Assembly: GCA_009667805.1 (NCBI GenBank)
Contig: CM019064.1
Location: 384,958,049 to 385,022,048, forward strand
DNA: 64,000 nt
Source of the DNA: Leptobrachium leishanense
Lineage: Eukaryota > Chordata > Amphibia > Anura > Megophryidae
Direction: 5' to 3'
The notes beneath the pieces are model-generated. The model searched no databases and was not told the DNA's origin. It saw only the letters and a program-made list of their open reading frames with translations. Shown here piece after piece: positions 32,491-42,090 of this stretch (within the stretch, counting starts at the first letter, position 1; every line of letters begins with the position of its first letter). A program made the position numbers and the translations under genes.

Positions 32491-32637
32491 AAAGATTTTG
32501 GCAAAATACAGCACCAATTGTAGAAGAACATAAAAATGTACGAATAAAATGTAAAAGTCTGGTGCAGTAAAAGAAAAAAAAAACTAAACTGAACTAACTA
32601 ACTGGAGTGTGAGAAAAAATAGAAAGAAAAAAAAAAA

Positions 32638-33240
32638 TCACAGATCACGCACAGTGTGATATAGCTTGAAACAGTCCAAGACACAGACCGGGTTGTCCAG
32701 GGCATTCTGGGCAGTAAAAGATTGTGTCTCTCCTCTGCCCCCTCTTGAAACACACCCTGCACCTTTTTTGGGGTTTCTGTTTGCCCTCAGTAGGGGGATT
32801 TTATAAATAAAATGCGTAGCCCCAACTCTGTCCCCCATCACCGCCCGGGGAGCAGGTGCATCCTGGTACAAAAGCCCCGAAATGACCTGGAGCTGAAACT
32901 GTAAAAAGGACAGCGTCACTCCGGGTTTGCCTTTTTGCAGAGCAAAAAGGCATTGTGGGTTGCAATTTGCATCAGGTAAATTGCAACCTTTTTGTACCAG
33001 GCCCTTGACTTCCGCATAATCTGGTAGGGCTGGAGCAGCTGATCTGCCAGATCAACCCCACCCATATGCCGGTTATAGTCTTTGATGCACACTGGCTTCC
33101 TGATGCGCTCAGCTCTGCCACGTACAGAGACCTCCACAGACCTCTCAGTGTGGATGGTGGATAGAAGGTATACATCCTTCTTGTCTCTGTACTTGACCGC
33201 CAACAGCTCCTCTTGGCGCAGAGCTGAGGTCTCCCCCTTT
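32638..33240 (-). CDS. piggyBac transposase, C-terminal third
   Basis: Minus-strand frames 33203-32916 and 32919-32638. The first reads AVKYRDKKDVYLLSTIHTER and NRHMGGVDLADQLLQPYQIM, where the Asp of GGVDLADQ is the third catalytic acidic residue, followed by WYKKVAIYLMQIATHNAFLL. The second ends NPVCVLDCFKLYHTVRDL and a stop, the C-terminal cysteine-rich tail. Compared with the usual CxxC pattern of that tail, the first part here (GAGCVSRGGRGETQSF) has lost expected cysteines. A one-base deletion in a GG pair near 32913 separates the two frames. Confidence 0.88.
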
Positions 33241-33786
33241 TTAGCCGGGTGCGGACAAGCTGTGCTGGAAACCTACGCGGTTCTTGCGAACAGTACCGCA
33301 TGCTGCTGTATCAAAACAATACAGCAGCTTGAACAAAGGGACACTTGTATAAAAATTATCAACATACAAGTGGTACCCTTTGTTCATCAGGGGAAAAAGT
33401 AGGTCCCACACAATCTTGCCACTGGTTCCCATGTGTTCTGGGCAACCTGGAGGGTCAAGGCTACTATCCTTTCCCTCGTACACCCGGAAGGCCTGAGTAT
33501 ACCCACTCTCGCTGTCACAGAGCTTATACACCTTCACTCCATACCTGGAGCGTTTGGAAGGAATATACTGCTTGAATCCCAGCCTTCCCTTGTATTTCAT
33601 TAGGGATTCATCCACGCAGATATTCCTTCCAGGTGTATAAGCCTCTGCAAACCTGGCGGCGAAGTGGGTAATCAGGGGGCGGATTTTATACAGCCTGTCA
33701 AACTGGGGATGCTCTCTAGGAGGGCACAGGCTGTTGTCACTGAAGTGCATGAAACGCAAAATGTTTTCATACCTTCTACGTGACAT
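33241..33786 (-). CDS. piggyBac transposase, catalytic middle
   Basis: A minus-strand frame of 181 codons reading MSRRRYENILRFMHFSDNSL, then NICVDESLMKYKGRLGFKQY (first catalytic Asp) and GYHLYVDNFYTSVPLFKLLY (second catalytic Asp). The RNase H-like fold of piggyBac uses these together with the Asp in the next segment. The wording is of the Uribo/PGBD4-like group known from frogs. The frame is entered and left through one-base shifts near 33790 and 33277, with a further one at about 33238 in a CCCCCTTTTT run; each is of the deletion type. Confidence 0.9.
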   Translation of the reverse strand: MSRRRYENILRFMHFSDNSLCPPREHPQFDRLYKIRPLITHFAARFAEAYTPGRNICVDESLMKYKGRLGFKQYIPSKRSRYGVKVYKLCDSESGYTQAFRVYEGKDSSLDPPGCPEHMGTSGKIVWDLLFPLMNKGYHLYVDNFYTSVPLFKLLYCFDTAACGTVRKNRVGFQHSLSAPG

Positions 33787-34346
33787 TGATTGGGGGTAAA
33801 TGGGGTAGAGCAGATGGGGCTACTGCTCCAGTAGGAGCGAATTGAGGGCTTCTTTATGATGCCCATCAGCATAGTAAGTGCCCAGAATTTCAGAAATTCT
33901 GGCACATCTAGCGGGGTCCATTGTTGCCTTGCCAAGTAGGAGTCTGGCTTCGCAGCACAATGCTGATGGGCATACAGATTTGATTGGGCCACGATGTGGC
34001 CCAACAAATCATCCCCCATAAACACCTGCAAAAACTGTGTGGCGGTAAATCCTGCAACATCAATATTGATGCCAGGATTTGCCGTGAAAGGAGGGATATC
34101 TGGCCTCTGGCGATGAGGCACTACCCACTCCTCAGCTGGAGCTGTGCGTCTCCTGCTGGCAGGTGGTGACCCAGGATCTGCATCAGAAACATCACTAGAT
34201 ACATCAGCCAGCGTAGATGATGTATCTAGCGACGTCTCTGAGCAGTTGGCGGGGTCAAAATCAGGGTCGGAGTCTGACGCAGATGCCTCAGATTCTGACG
34301 CCAGGATGGCATATGCCTCCTCGGCGCTGTACACCCTCTCAGACAT
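33672..34346 (-). CDS. piggyBac transposase, N-terminal region
   Basis: The start codon at 34346 opens MSERVYSAEEAYAILASESE, followed by an acidic, serine-rich tract (SASDSDPDFDP, DVSSDVSDADPG), as is usual at the N-terminus of piggyBac enzymes. The DDE_Tnp_1_7-type domain then begins: NIDVAGFTATQFLQVFMGDD then TPLDVPEFLKFWALTMLMGI. After about residue 185 the frame drifts out of register (last 38 codons are not genuine). Together with the two downstream frames the protein would be about 580 residues, the normal length. Confidence 0.88.
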   Translation of the reverse strand: MSERVYSAEEAYAILASESEASASDSDPDFDPANCSETSLDTSSTLADVSSDVSDADPGSPPASRRRTAPAEEWVVPHRQRPDIPPFTANPGINIDVAGFTATQFLQVFMGDDLLGHIVAQSNLYAHQHCAAKPDSYLARQQWTPLDVPEFLKFWALTMLMGIIKKPSIRSYWSSSPICSTPFTPNQCHVEGMKTFCVSCTSVTTACALLESIPSLTGCIKSAP

Positions 34347-34867
34347 TATAATAGATTATAAAATTTTATAATTATTATATATAATAAGCGGATTGTTGGT
34401 TCTTAGAAGAACCGTTGGGTTTCACAAGAAAATACAAATAAACACCTAAATCTCTCTAAATCACTCTAAACCTGCCTCAATTCTTCTAAATCTCCCTAAA
34501 ATCTCTCTAAATCTGCCTCAATTTTTCTAATCTCACTAAAATCTCTCTAACCTGTCAAATCTGATCTCTCTCTCGCTCACCAAAACACAAGTGAGGAGAG
34601 GGGGAGAATCACAGAGGTCAGAGCCAATATTTACAAAATATTGACCTGACCTGACAAATTAGAAATTTTATTTTTGATTTTTTTTTACTTCTGATTGGAT
34701 GTTGCTAGCCTGCCTCTCTGATGAGGCAGGCTAGGAACATCCCACTCAGCCCCAAGATGACCCTGCCCTTAGAAGGGCAGCGCCATCTTGGCTGTCAGTT
34801 TATTTTATTTTATTAACTTATTGATTTTATTTTTATTTTTTTATTTTTTTTTTACACTTTTTTTACT

Positions 34868-35532
34868 CTGCTGGGTGCCTTGATCCCTCGAGGCACCCAG
34901 CAGAGCACCTGATCACTCATGTGATCGTTTTGTACTGAGTGCCACGATACCTCGTGGCACTCAGTACTTCCTGCCGCTACCGGAAGTGATCGCTCGGGGG
35001 GAGCGATCACTTAGCGGACCGGCGGCAGGTAAGCATATTGCAAGGATGCCTCGATGTCGAGGCATCCCTGCAATATACACAGAGCAGCTGGAAGCGATAC
35101 CGATCGCTTCCAGCGCTCTCTAGAAGTGCCGGGCACCTCTCTGGTGAAACCGGATGTTGATCGCTCCGGGGAGCGATCACAAGGTGCCCCGGCACTTCTC
35201 ACCGCCATTGCACGGATGCCTGGACTCCCAGGCATCCTGCAATGGCGTTTGAGCTGCTGGAAGCGATCCGATCGCTTCCAGCGCTCTCTAGAAGTGCCGG
35301 GCACCTCTCCGGTAAAACCGGATGTTGATTGCTCCCGGGGAGCGATCACAAGGTGCCCCGGCACTTCTCACTGCCATTGCACGGATGCCTGGACTCCCAG
35401 GCATCCTGCAATGGCGTTTGAGCTGCTGGAAGCGATCCGATCGCTTCCAGCGCTCAAAAAAACCGCAGGACGTACCATGTACGTCAGCGGGTCTAAAAGA
35501 GACCCGCTGCAATGACGTACATGGTACGTCCT
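34868..35532. repeat. Array of perfect palindromes at the piggyBac right end
   Basis: At least ten successive hairpins: GTGCCTTGATCCCTCGAGGCAC, GAGTGCCACGA...CGTGGCACTC, GTGATCGCTC...GAGCGATCAC, GATGCCTCGATGTCGAGGCATC, GGAAGCGAT...ATCGCTTCC, GATCGCTCCGGGGAGCGATC, GATGCCTGGACTCCCAGGCATC and so on. From about 35083 a unit of some 170 bp (GCTGGAAGCGAT through CAATGGCGTTTGAGC) is repeated twice and part of a third time. The last hairpin (35467-35532) has long arms, GGACGTACCATGTACGTC pairing with GACGTACATGGTACGTCC. These lie between the transposase leader and the terminal repeat. Confidence 0.9.
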
Positions 35533-35550
35533 GGGTCCTTAAGGGGTTAA

Positions 35551-36880
35551 CAAGTCTACCCCATAGAATATATCCGCAAAGGCTCGGGTAATAAAATGCA
35601 AAAAAAAAAAACACGAGGATTGCAATTTTATTGAAAATTCACATTTTTTTTTACAGTTTTGTTATAGCATTTTCGCAGGGCATGACGTATACATATAATA
35701 ATGATATATTATTAATCTGCCAGAAAGAACGATATATAATTTGTCTGGGTGGTACAATAATACGTGACTTAAAACCACGTTTAAAACCGTCAAAATGAGC
35801 TCAGCAAACTTCTACTTCGAAACCGTGCCGGACTTGTAAAATTACTCCCGTCCTTAAGGGGTTAAAATGTGGAAAAAAACCACTTTACAAACACCTTGTA
35901 AATTCTTAAATTCTAATTTTATTGCATATTAAGTTATAATATACAGACAGGATACATATACATATAAATTATACCGCAGAGAGGTGCTTCCCCGCAGTGT
36001 GTGGATTCATATGCTGCATTAATTATACCACGCAGAGAGGCGCTTGTTCCCCGCAGTGTGCGTATTCATATGCTGCATTATTTTTATTTATTTTTTTCGT
36101 TTTAAATCATTTTATTTTTCGTTTCTGATAATTTTGTAACTTTGTTCAGATTTTTTTCCATTTTAAAACCTTTATTCTGGTTATTTTTAAAGTCAGACCA
36201 TGTGGGTCAGTTTTGCGTTTAAAATAGTTTTGTTCATTTTTGTCCCTTTCATACCATTTTAATATGATTAAATAAAGTTGTGCAATGCATATAAGAAAAA
36301 AAAACGATAGAATGGGCAGAAATATCGTAGCGACAGAATTATCGGATCATTGGAAATGATACAAAATTTACAGAATCAGCGATATAACCGATAAATACGA
36401 TGTCCAAAATTACAGAAATGGAGTCGAAATCACGAATAGAGCGAAAATAAATTTCGATTTGACACATTTCAATTTTCAAGTCCATTCAAAAATTCAGAAA
36501 ATTTTTAGTTTCGGCTCGGAAAACTTTTCGGATCTGCCGTTTTCGGATCCGATCCGATTCGGAAATTCAGCTGAATCCGAAGACACGAATCGGGACATTT
36601 CGTGAGAATTACGAAATTCTGAAACCCGAAACGCACATCCCTAGTTGCTACTTGCCAATGCAGGCTGTCCATGAGTGGCACAAATTGTCATTATTTCACA
36701 CACACTTCCCTTAATTCATGACAGAACCATTAAATTTTACACCTTGTTCACGCACAGATTATTCTAATTGGTCATTTTGCATCTTGCCGACCCTCTACCT
36801 ATGACTACCCACCTTAATTTCCACATTTGTTGTAACTTAGTTGATGCAGATTAAATTCTTACTCACACAGAGCTTTCGAT
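35551..36880. other. TTAA-element debris and a hAT-like end
   Basis: 35551-35870 resembles the AT-rich half of the TTAA family and ends at CCGTCCTTAAGGGGTTAA (35850-35867). 35980-36080 holds two copies of a TTCCCCGCAGTGTG unit about 60 bp apart. 36300-36650 is AT-rich with GAATTATCGGATCATTGGAA and ends CGCACATCCCTAG, a hAT-type terminus. 36650-36880 precedes the csad 3' end and shows nothing definite. Confidence 0.45.
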
Positions 36881-36943
36881 TTTTTTTATTTTATTTTTTT
36901 TATATTGCTATGAACAGGTTGGTTATAAACGCCATAGGCTAAT

Positions 36944-37117
36944 TTACAGATCCACTCCCAATCTCTCGATTTCATTCAGGAAGAAGTCCAAGTCATCTTT
37001 AGTGGATTCAGGATTAACCACGACCTGTCTGAAAAAGTTCACTCGATTTCCATGCGGCTGGTAACCAACCATCATAGATCCTTTCTTAATCATGCGCTCT
37101 TTTATTAACGGGGCCAC
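36944..37117 (-). CDS. csad: csad last coding exon
   Basis: A minus-strand exon of 174 nt with acceptor GTCTCTCTAG, phase 0, ending in TAA. It reads VAPLIKERMIKKGSMMVGYQ, then PHGNRVNFFRQVVVNPESTK, then DDLDFFLNEIERLGVDL. This is the C-terminus of the PLP-dependent group II decarboxylases; the wording GSMMxGYQPHG...NFFR and the ERLGxDL ending fit cysteine sulfinic acid decarboxylase (CSAD), which makes hypotaurine for taurine synthesis in the cytosol. GADL1 is the near alternative; linkage to znf740, a CSAD neighbour in human as I recall, favours csad. Nothing in the exon is broken. Confidence 0.88.
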   Translation of the reverse strand: MAPLIKERMIKKGSMMVGYQPHGNRVNFFRQVVVNPESTKDDLDFFLNEIERLGVDL

Positions 37118-38004
37118 CTAGAGAGACATTTAATAAAAAGGAGAATATTTTACAAATTTTAAGAACAGCATTTTGACAAATTATTATACTTTTTATACGT
37201 AGCGCCAGCATATTCTGCAGCGCTGAACAATAGGCACAATATAGACAGGGTTACAATACACTGAGATTGAACAACATTTGATAAACCAGGATAGGAGGAA
37301 ACAAGGGCCCTATTCCCGTGGGAACTCACAATCTAGAAGGGTTGGGGGTGGAAACAGGAGGAGAGGACTGCACGGTGAGAGTGATGGAATGGTTGGGGCA
37401 GTGAGGTGTATCACTGAGTCGGGTGGTAGGCTTCCCTACATAGGACTTTAAGGGAGCGTTTGAAGGAAGGGAAACTAGGGGAAAGTCTGACCGTATGAGG
37501 GAGAGTGTTCGAGAGAATGGGGGCTGCGTGTGAGTCATCCTCCAGTCTATCATGGGAAGAGGTAATGCGGGGAGAAGCTAGGCGAAGGTCACTGTTTGGT
37601 GATTAGTGAGGACATGTAGTGGGGAGCGGAGTTAGTGTATTACACCCCACCAGAAAGCCGAATATCTACAAACAGGAATCATAAACAGATGTCTGGCTAG
37701 AGGGACAGACTAACGTATATTTGTCCAAGATAGGACCTCCTCAACTTGTGATAAAGAGGTATCATCGGAGTGTCCGTGACAGAAACTGGTGCAGCATCCA
37801 ATCAATGATATTTATTTCAATAAACTTTCTACTGTATATGAAATAGCACAAAGTGGTTATGTTACCAAAACCTTGTCCCTTTTTATCCTTGTTCTGATTT
37901 TTTTTTTTTTTTTCGTGGGTCCAAATTTAAGGTAAATAGTCAAAAGAAAATCCATGTTTTCCCTTACAACCACTATGGAAACGTTTTGAGAAATATTCTG
38001 TTAC
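37118..38004 (-). other. csad: csad last intron (887 nt)
   Basis: It runs from donor GTAACA at 38004 to acceptor CTAG at 37118. It contains an inverted L2-type LINE tail at about 37180-37640 (TAGCGCCAGCATATTCTGC, then CACAATATAGACAGGGTTAC, then GTGGGAACTCACAATCTAG) and otherwise AT-rich sequence. Confidence 0.8.
37180..37640 (-). mobile_element. L2-type LINE or derived SINE tail
   Basis: Minus-strand relative of the tails at 11611-11790 and 1320-1435. The portion 37320-37640 reads GGGAGAGTGTTCGAGAGAAT and ATCACTGAGTCGGGTGG. It encodes nothing recognisable and sits within the last csad intron. Confidence 0.55.
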
Positions 38005-38094
38005 CTTTCCGAGCCTGTCCCAGTAATCTGGGGAGCCCTGTTGACATCGAAGACTTGGTGGCACATACCAAAAGCACAAATTCACAAATTCTGG
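38005..38094 (-). CDS. csad: csad penultimate coding exon
   Basis: A 90-nt minus-strand exon (30 codons, phase 0 both ends), acceptor ATGTGTTACAG and donor GTAACA. It reads PEFVNLCFWYVPPSLRCQQG then SPDYWDRLGK. The block PEFVNxCFWxVPPSLR is conserved in CSAD; GADL1 differs here as far as I recall (YANICFW, REMEEGPEF). It joins directly to the final exon at VAPLIKERM. The upstream neighbour is 22 kb away at 60116. Confidence 0.92.
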
Positions 38095-38229
38095 CTGTAA
38101 CACATAATGTCTGTAAGTGCACATTTTATAAAAAAAAATAAGGTTCCAAGAGAAACTATGGAAGTAACAAAGTTCACAAATTTATACCATTGCTCTACAT
38201 CTAAATACAGTCCTGTCATATGTCGTTCT

Positions 38230-38270
38230 TAGATTTATTTATTTATAAAATATTTTACCAGGAAGGTGTC
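38230..38270 (-). mobile_element. Short LINE 3' tail, inverted
   Basis: TTTATTTATTTATAAAATATTTTACCAGGAAGG is the inverted terminus of the LINE family complete at 42040-42090 (given here as a region, key part TTTACCAGGAAGG). Only the last tens of bases were copied. Confidence 0.6.
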
Positions 38271-38547
38271 AGGTATATTATAATGGAAAATTAAAATGGA
38301 TGCTTGTAGCCATCTTGTTTTAATGTAAAGTCTTTTCTTTTTCAATTTTCGCCTAGTTTTAGAAATGGACAGAGATTTTTTTTTAAATAGTTCATGGCTA
38401 GGTGAACCTTAAGAGTTATGGGTGTTTTTATAAATGCCATAGATGATGAAATGTCTTTATTTGATATAATGCTGAGCTAAGTGACAGACATGTTAAAACA
38501 AACCAATTTAAATATGACAAGTCCTTGAATTAAAGATATTTTTCTTT

Positions 38548-39042
38548 TTGGGTATAGAAACAAATTTAAAATCTCTATTCAAGTGTATAAAAATATTCAT
38601 GAAATATATTTTTATAATCAATATATTCAATATTTTATCATGTGATATCGCAGCAACCTACACCATTTACTCTGGTACCTCTCTATTTCCTGTTTACTCA
38701 CCTCCAACACCTTTCACTATAATGTTTATCCCACTATTGCTACTCTTTTCTTTATCATCCCTTCTCTCTAAAACTACTCTCTCCTTCTATACACCTTTCC
38801 AATTGCCCCAGGATGGAAAACCAGTGCCAATACACCACAGCCTTCTCAGTTCTTTTAACCTATCAGGTGAGTGTTGGTGGAGAGTGTTAAAATCCAGCCC
38901 TCCCACCCCCACACAAAGATTTAAAACTCTGCAACCACATTATTATCAAAAGAAAACTCTGTCCAAATTCCTATTTATTCTGCTACTTTCCCTGGCAAAC
39001 GATGTGGAAACTAACCCTGGTCCTATAGGTGACAACCTTTAG
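38548..39042 (+). CDS. LINE ORF with 2A-like DVETNPGP motif
   Basis: An open stretch of 164 codons whose last part is the recognisable one: FLFILLLSLAN then DVETNPGP at 39001-39024, matching the D-(V/I)-E-x-N-P-G-P signature of 2A peptides, which make the ribosome skip the bond between Gly and Pro. Such motifs are known just ahead of the endonuclease in some CR1/L2-clade LINEs. The hydrophobic run before it (FLFILLL) is also usual for 2A. Upstream codons show no known domain, and the true start is uncertain. The next segment is entered by a shift at about 39035. Confidence 0.65.
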   Translation: MGIETNLKSLFKCIKIFMKYIFIINIFNILSCDIAATYTIYSGTSLFPVYSPPTPFTIMFIPLLLLFSLSSLLSKTTLSFYTPFQLPQDGKPVPIHHSLLSSFNLSGECWWRVLKSSPPTPTQRFKTLQPHYYQKKTLSKFLFILLLSLANDVETNPGPIGDNL

Positions 39043-39764
39043 TCTCCCCACTAAAAAAGGCCTCTCATTTGTGCACTGTAACATCCGCAGTTTACTCCCT
39101 AAATTGGATGAGCTTCAGGCTTGGTGTTGCTATTACAAGCCCAAAATCTTCGTGCTCAGAGTCATGGTTAACCCCAAAAGTACCAGACTCTGCCATATCA
39201 ATACAGGGGTATTCATGTTATAGAAAAGACAGAGCAAAGAGAGGAGGGGGAATTGTTATTTATGTTGAGTCCATAAAGTTCACCCCCTTACAGACTTCTA
39301 GCTCTCCTGTCACCTTTGATTTCCTCTCTGGTATAATTGAGATCCCATTCAGTAAATCAATCATTGTTGCTGGGTTCTATCATCCACCGAGCTCTCCAGT
39401 GCACTCCCTCTGACATCTCAAATCCTTAATAACCTACTTGCCCAAAACCAAAAAAGGGAACTGCTGGTCCTCGGCGATTTTTAATACAGATTGGCTAAAT
39501 CCTAAAAACAATAAACACTGCTCGCTGTTTAAAACTTTGCAGCTAACTCAATTAATCTCCTCCCCCACTCACATTAATATGAAAAGCCCTAACTATACCT
39601 TGTTGGACTGGATTCTCTCATCTCCTGATAGCAAGAACGCCTGCCTCCTGTATTCTAATAGCTTTAGTGACCATTGTCTAGTGTACTGCGTGCGCAAAAT
39701 TAATGCCTTGAAATCTCCCCCAAAAGGTAATAACCACCAGGTCTTTCAAGAAATTTATTCTTGA
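39029..39764 (+). pseudogene. LINE AP-endonuclease domain, frameshifted
   Basis: Frames at 39029, 39069 and 39438 together read LSFVHCNIRSLLPKLDELQA, then ESWLTPKVPDSAISIQGYSC and RAKRGGGIVIYVES, then the NTDWLNPKN and SDHCLVYC parts. They contain the N (HCNIRSL), E (ESWL), the GGG-I-YV strand and the SDH motif of APE-type endonucleases that nick the target DNA. Two frame changes and a break near 39410 show that it no longer encodes an enzyme. Confidence 0.8.
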
Positions 39765-39894
39765 ATCCTTCCTAAGTGATCTCAAACAGCTCCCCTGGTA
39801 CAGGCTAAACCTAATCCCAGACCTAGACTGTGCAGTTGAATACTTTCAGTCTGAGCTCCTGCAAGTCTGGAATTCCCATGCCCCGCTGCGTAAA

Positions 39895-41900
39895 GTGCGA
39901 GTAAAAGGGACTCATCTCCCCTGGGTTACAGCTGATCTTACACTAATGTACCAGCTTACAGATTCACTGTGGTCAAATTTCAAGAGTACTGGTTCCATGA
40001 ACGATCACTACGAATACCGAAAATGTCGGAATGAATGCACAAAACAAACAAAAATGGCCAAAGCCCATTACTTCAATGAAAATCTAAACAATAACATATC
40101 AAACCCTAGAAACTTTTGGAGAACCAGAAGTAATATACAAGCACCCCCAGTCCACTCCCAGCCAGCTGCTGTCAAAGTAAACAACCAAACCCTGCAACAC
40201 CCCCTAGATGTAGCAAATGCCTTTAATGATTATTTTGTTGGATGTGCCACCACTTTGATTGCCAAGCTAGGAAATGACATGCAATCAGAGAGGCCTCATG
40301 CAGGTCAGGCCCCCCCAACTGTGCAAAGTCCCTGTATCAGACAGGAATTCAGTTTTAGACCAGTGCCTGTCAGTGTCGTTACTAAACTTCTCCGTAAGCA
40401 AAAAATGAAATACCAGTCTGGACCTGATCAAATACCAGCAATGCTGCTGAAAATCAGTGCGCCAGCAATTGCAAATCCTGTCGCAACCCTAATAAATGAG
40501 TCACTGGCGACTGGATACATACCCAAGCTCTGGAAGACTGCGAGAGTGGTACCTATCCATAAAAGTGGTGACAGTACTTTGGTATCCAACTACCATCCGA
40601 TATCGTTGCTCCCTGTAATGTCAAAAGTCTTGGAAAAATGTGTCTACACACAATTACGTGATTATTATCAATATTGGAACTACTTAACCCCGGATCAATC
40701 AGGCTTTCGTCCAAATCACTCAACTAAAACCGCCCTTTTAAAAGCCTGCAATGATATCCAAGCTGGGATGGAACAAGGAAACCTAACTGGAGCCATCTTC
40801 CTTGATTTTGCCAAGGCCTTTGACACAGTAGACCATGGCATCTTGTTAGAAAAACGTATAAACTCTGGCATTGGTGATCGCACGCTAACCTGGTTTCAAT
40901 CATATGTATCCGACCGATCACAATATGTGTCAATTTCTGGCAGCTCCTCCCGCTCCCAGTCACTTGCGGTGTACCCCAAGGCTCAATACTAGGCCCCCTG
41001 CTATTCACAATATTCATAAATGATCTGCCCAATGTCTGCAAAGCCTCAACTGTACATATGTACGCAGACAACACTGATCTATACCAGCAAACCAAATCTC
41101 CCGCAGCTGGAGAACGTGCTGCAAGAACAATTCACAGAGGTAGAAAAGTGGATCAAAAACAACAAACTTTTTTTAAATACTGACAAAACTGTAACGATGC
41201 TCTTTGGAACAGCACCTAAACTACACAAATTGCAGAATCCCCATCTATGTGTTGGGACAAAATCAAATGGCATGCTGACCACAGTCACTTCTCTCATATC
41301 TAGGTATGTGGTTGGACCCTAATCTATCCTTTGGCCCCCACATCGAAAAACTCTCATCTAAACTTTACCCCAAACTAGGTGCCCTGTACAGAAACAAATC
41401 CTGCCTGAGTCCCGCGGTAAGAAAGCAGATTGTACAGCAAATGCTTATGCCGGCTATTGAATACGGAGATGTAGTGTATGCAGCCGCCCCGCAAACACCT
41501 TCAGAAACTTACTACATTGTATAACTCATTCTGCCGCTTTGCGCTACAATGTAACTACATGACCCACCATTGTGACATGTTAAAAGAGCTAAACTGGCCA
41601 TCGCTGGAATCCAGACGCACCCTTCACCTTTCCAGTCTGGTGTTTAAGAGCATTTCTGGGAAGCTGCCACCCTACCTGAATAGACTGCTTCCCCCGCAGC
41701 TCCCTCATCCTATAACCTCCGATCCAGGACCAGCAGCTTACTTGCAATACCACAATACAAAAAGACCGTGGCTCGTTCTTCATTTTCCTATAGTGCACCA
41801 CAATTATGGAATAACCTCCGAGACACCATCAAATCTTCCCCCAGTCTTAAGTCACTCAAGAGCTCTTACTAACATACCTCAATACAGAATGCACCTGTAA
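39895..41900 (+). pseudogene. LINE reverse transcriptase, decayed
   Basis: The first frame (39895-40992) carries the fingers and palm: KQKMKYQSGPDQIPAMLLKI, LTPDQSGFRPNHSTKTALLK, and FLDFAKAFDTVDHGILLEK with the first catalytic Asp. After a shift near 40970 the active-site box appears as VHMYADN at about 41052-41072, where the second Asp of the YADD motif is changed to Asn. The thumb and tail follow (VEKWIKNNKLFLNTDKTVTM; ELNWPSLESRRTLHLSSLVF; FKSISGKLPPYLNRLL). The altered catalytic box and frame breaks make it inactive. Confidence 0.85.
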
Positions 41901-42090
41901 TTATGTAACCTAGTGACTAGATTTCCTACATATTTATTTTCTGTTAATCTGTATATTATTTTTTTTTAATATCTTGCATTGTATTTCTGTAACTGTAACA
42001 CTTCAATGTTCTTGAACCCAGGACATACTTGAAAACGCGAGAAATCTCAATGTATCCTTCCTGGTAAAATCCTTTATAAATAAATAAATA

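Larger units (their letters stand above)
30615..35546 (-). mobile_element. Full-length piggyBac transposon
   Basis: TTAA at 30611-30614 and 35547-35550 flank an element whose ends read CCCCTTAGTGACC and, inverted, CCCCTTAAGGACC. Between them lie a 2-kb non-coding region with direct repeats (30.7-32.6 kb), a transposase on the minus strand (32638-34346), an AT-rich leader, and a palindrome-packed stretch (34868-35532) next to the right end. At 4.9 kb it is long for a piggyBac, but both termini, both target sites and the whole transposase are present. It lies between csad and the Gmr1 element. Confidence 0.93.
38548..42090 (+). mobile_element. L2/CR1-like LINE, nearly full length
   Basis: Plus-strand element with an ORF carrying a 2A-like motif, an AP-type endonuclease, a reverse transcriptase and a 3' UTR ending CCTTCCTGGTAAAATCC then TTTATAAATAAATAAATA. 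The 3' end microsatellite is of the L2/CR1 kind. It is broken by several shifts and stops, including changes other than single-base deletions. Shorter copies of its tail lie inverted at 38230-38270, about 43840-43915 and 61205-61745. Confidence 0.85.

Noticed and set aside
36944..38094. Assignment to GADL1 rather than CSAD
   Set aside because: The last exon alone would allow it (NFFRQVV is GADL1-like), but PEFVNLCFWYVPPSLR, ERLGVDL and the linkage to znf740 favour csad. Not fully excluded.
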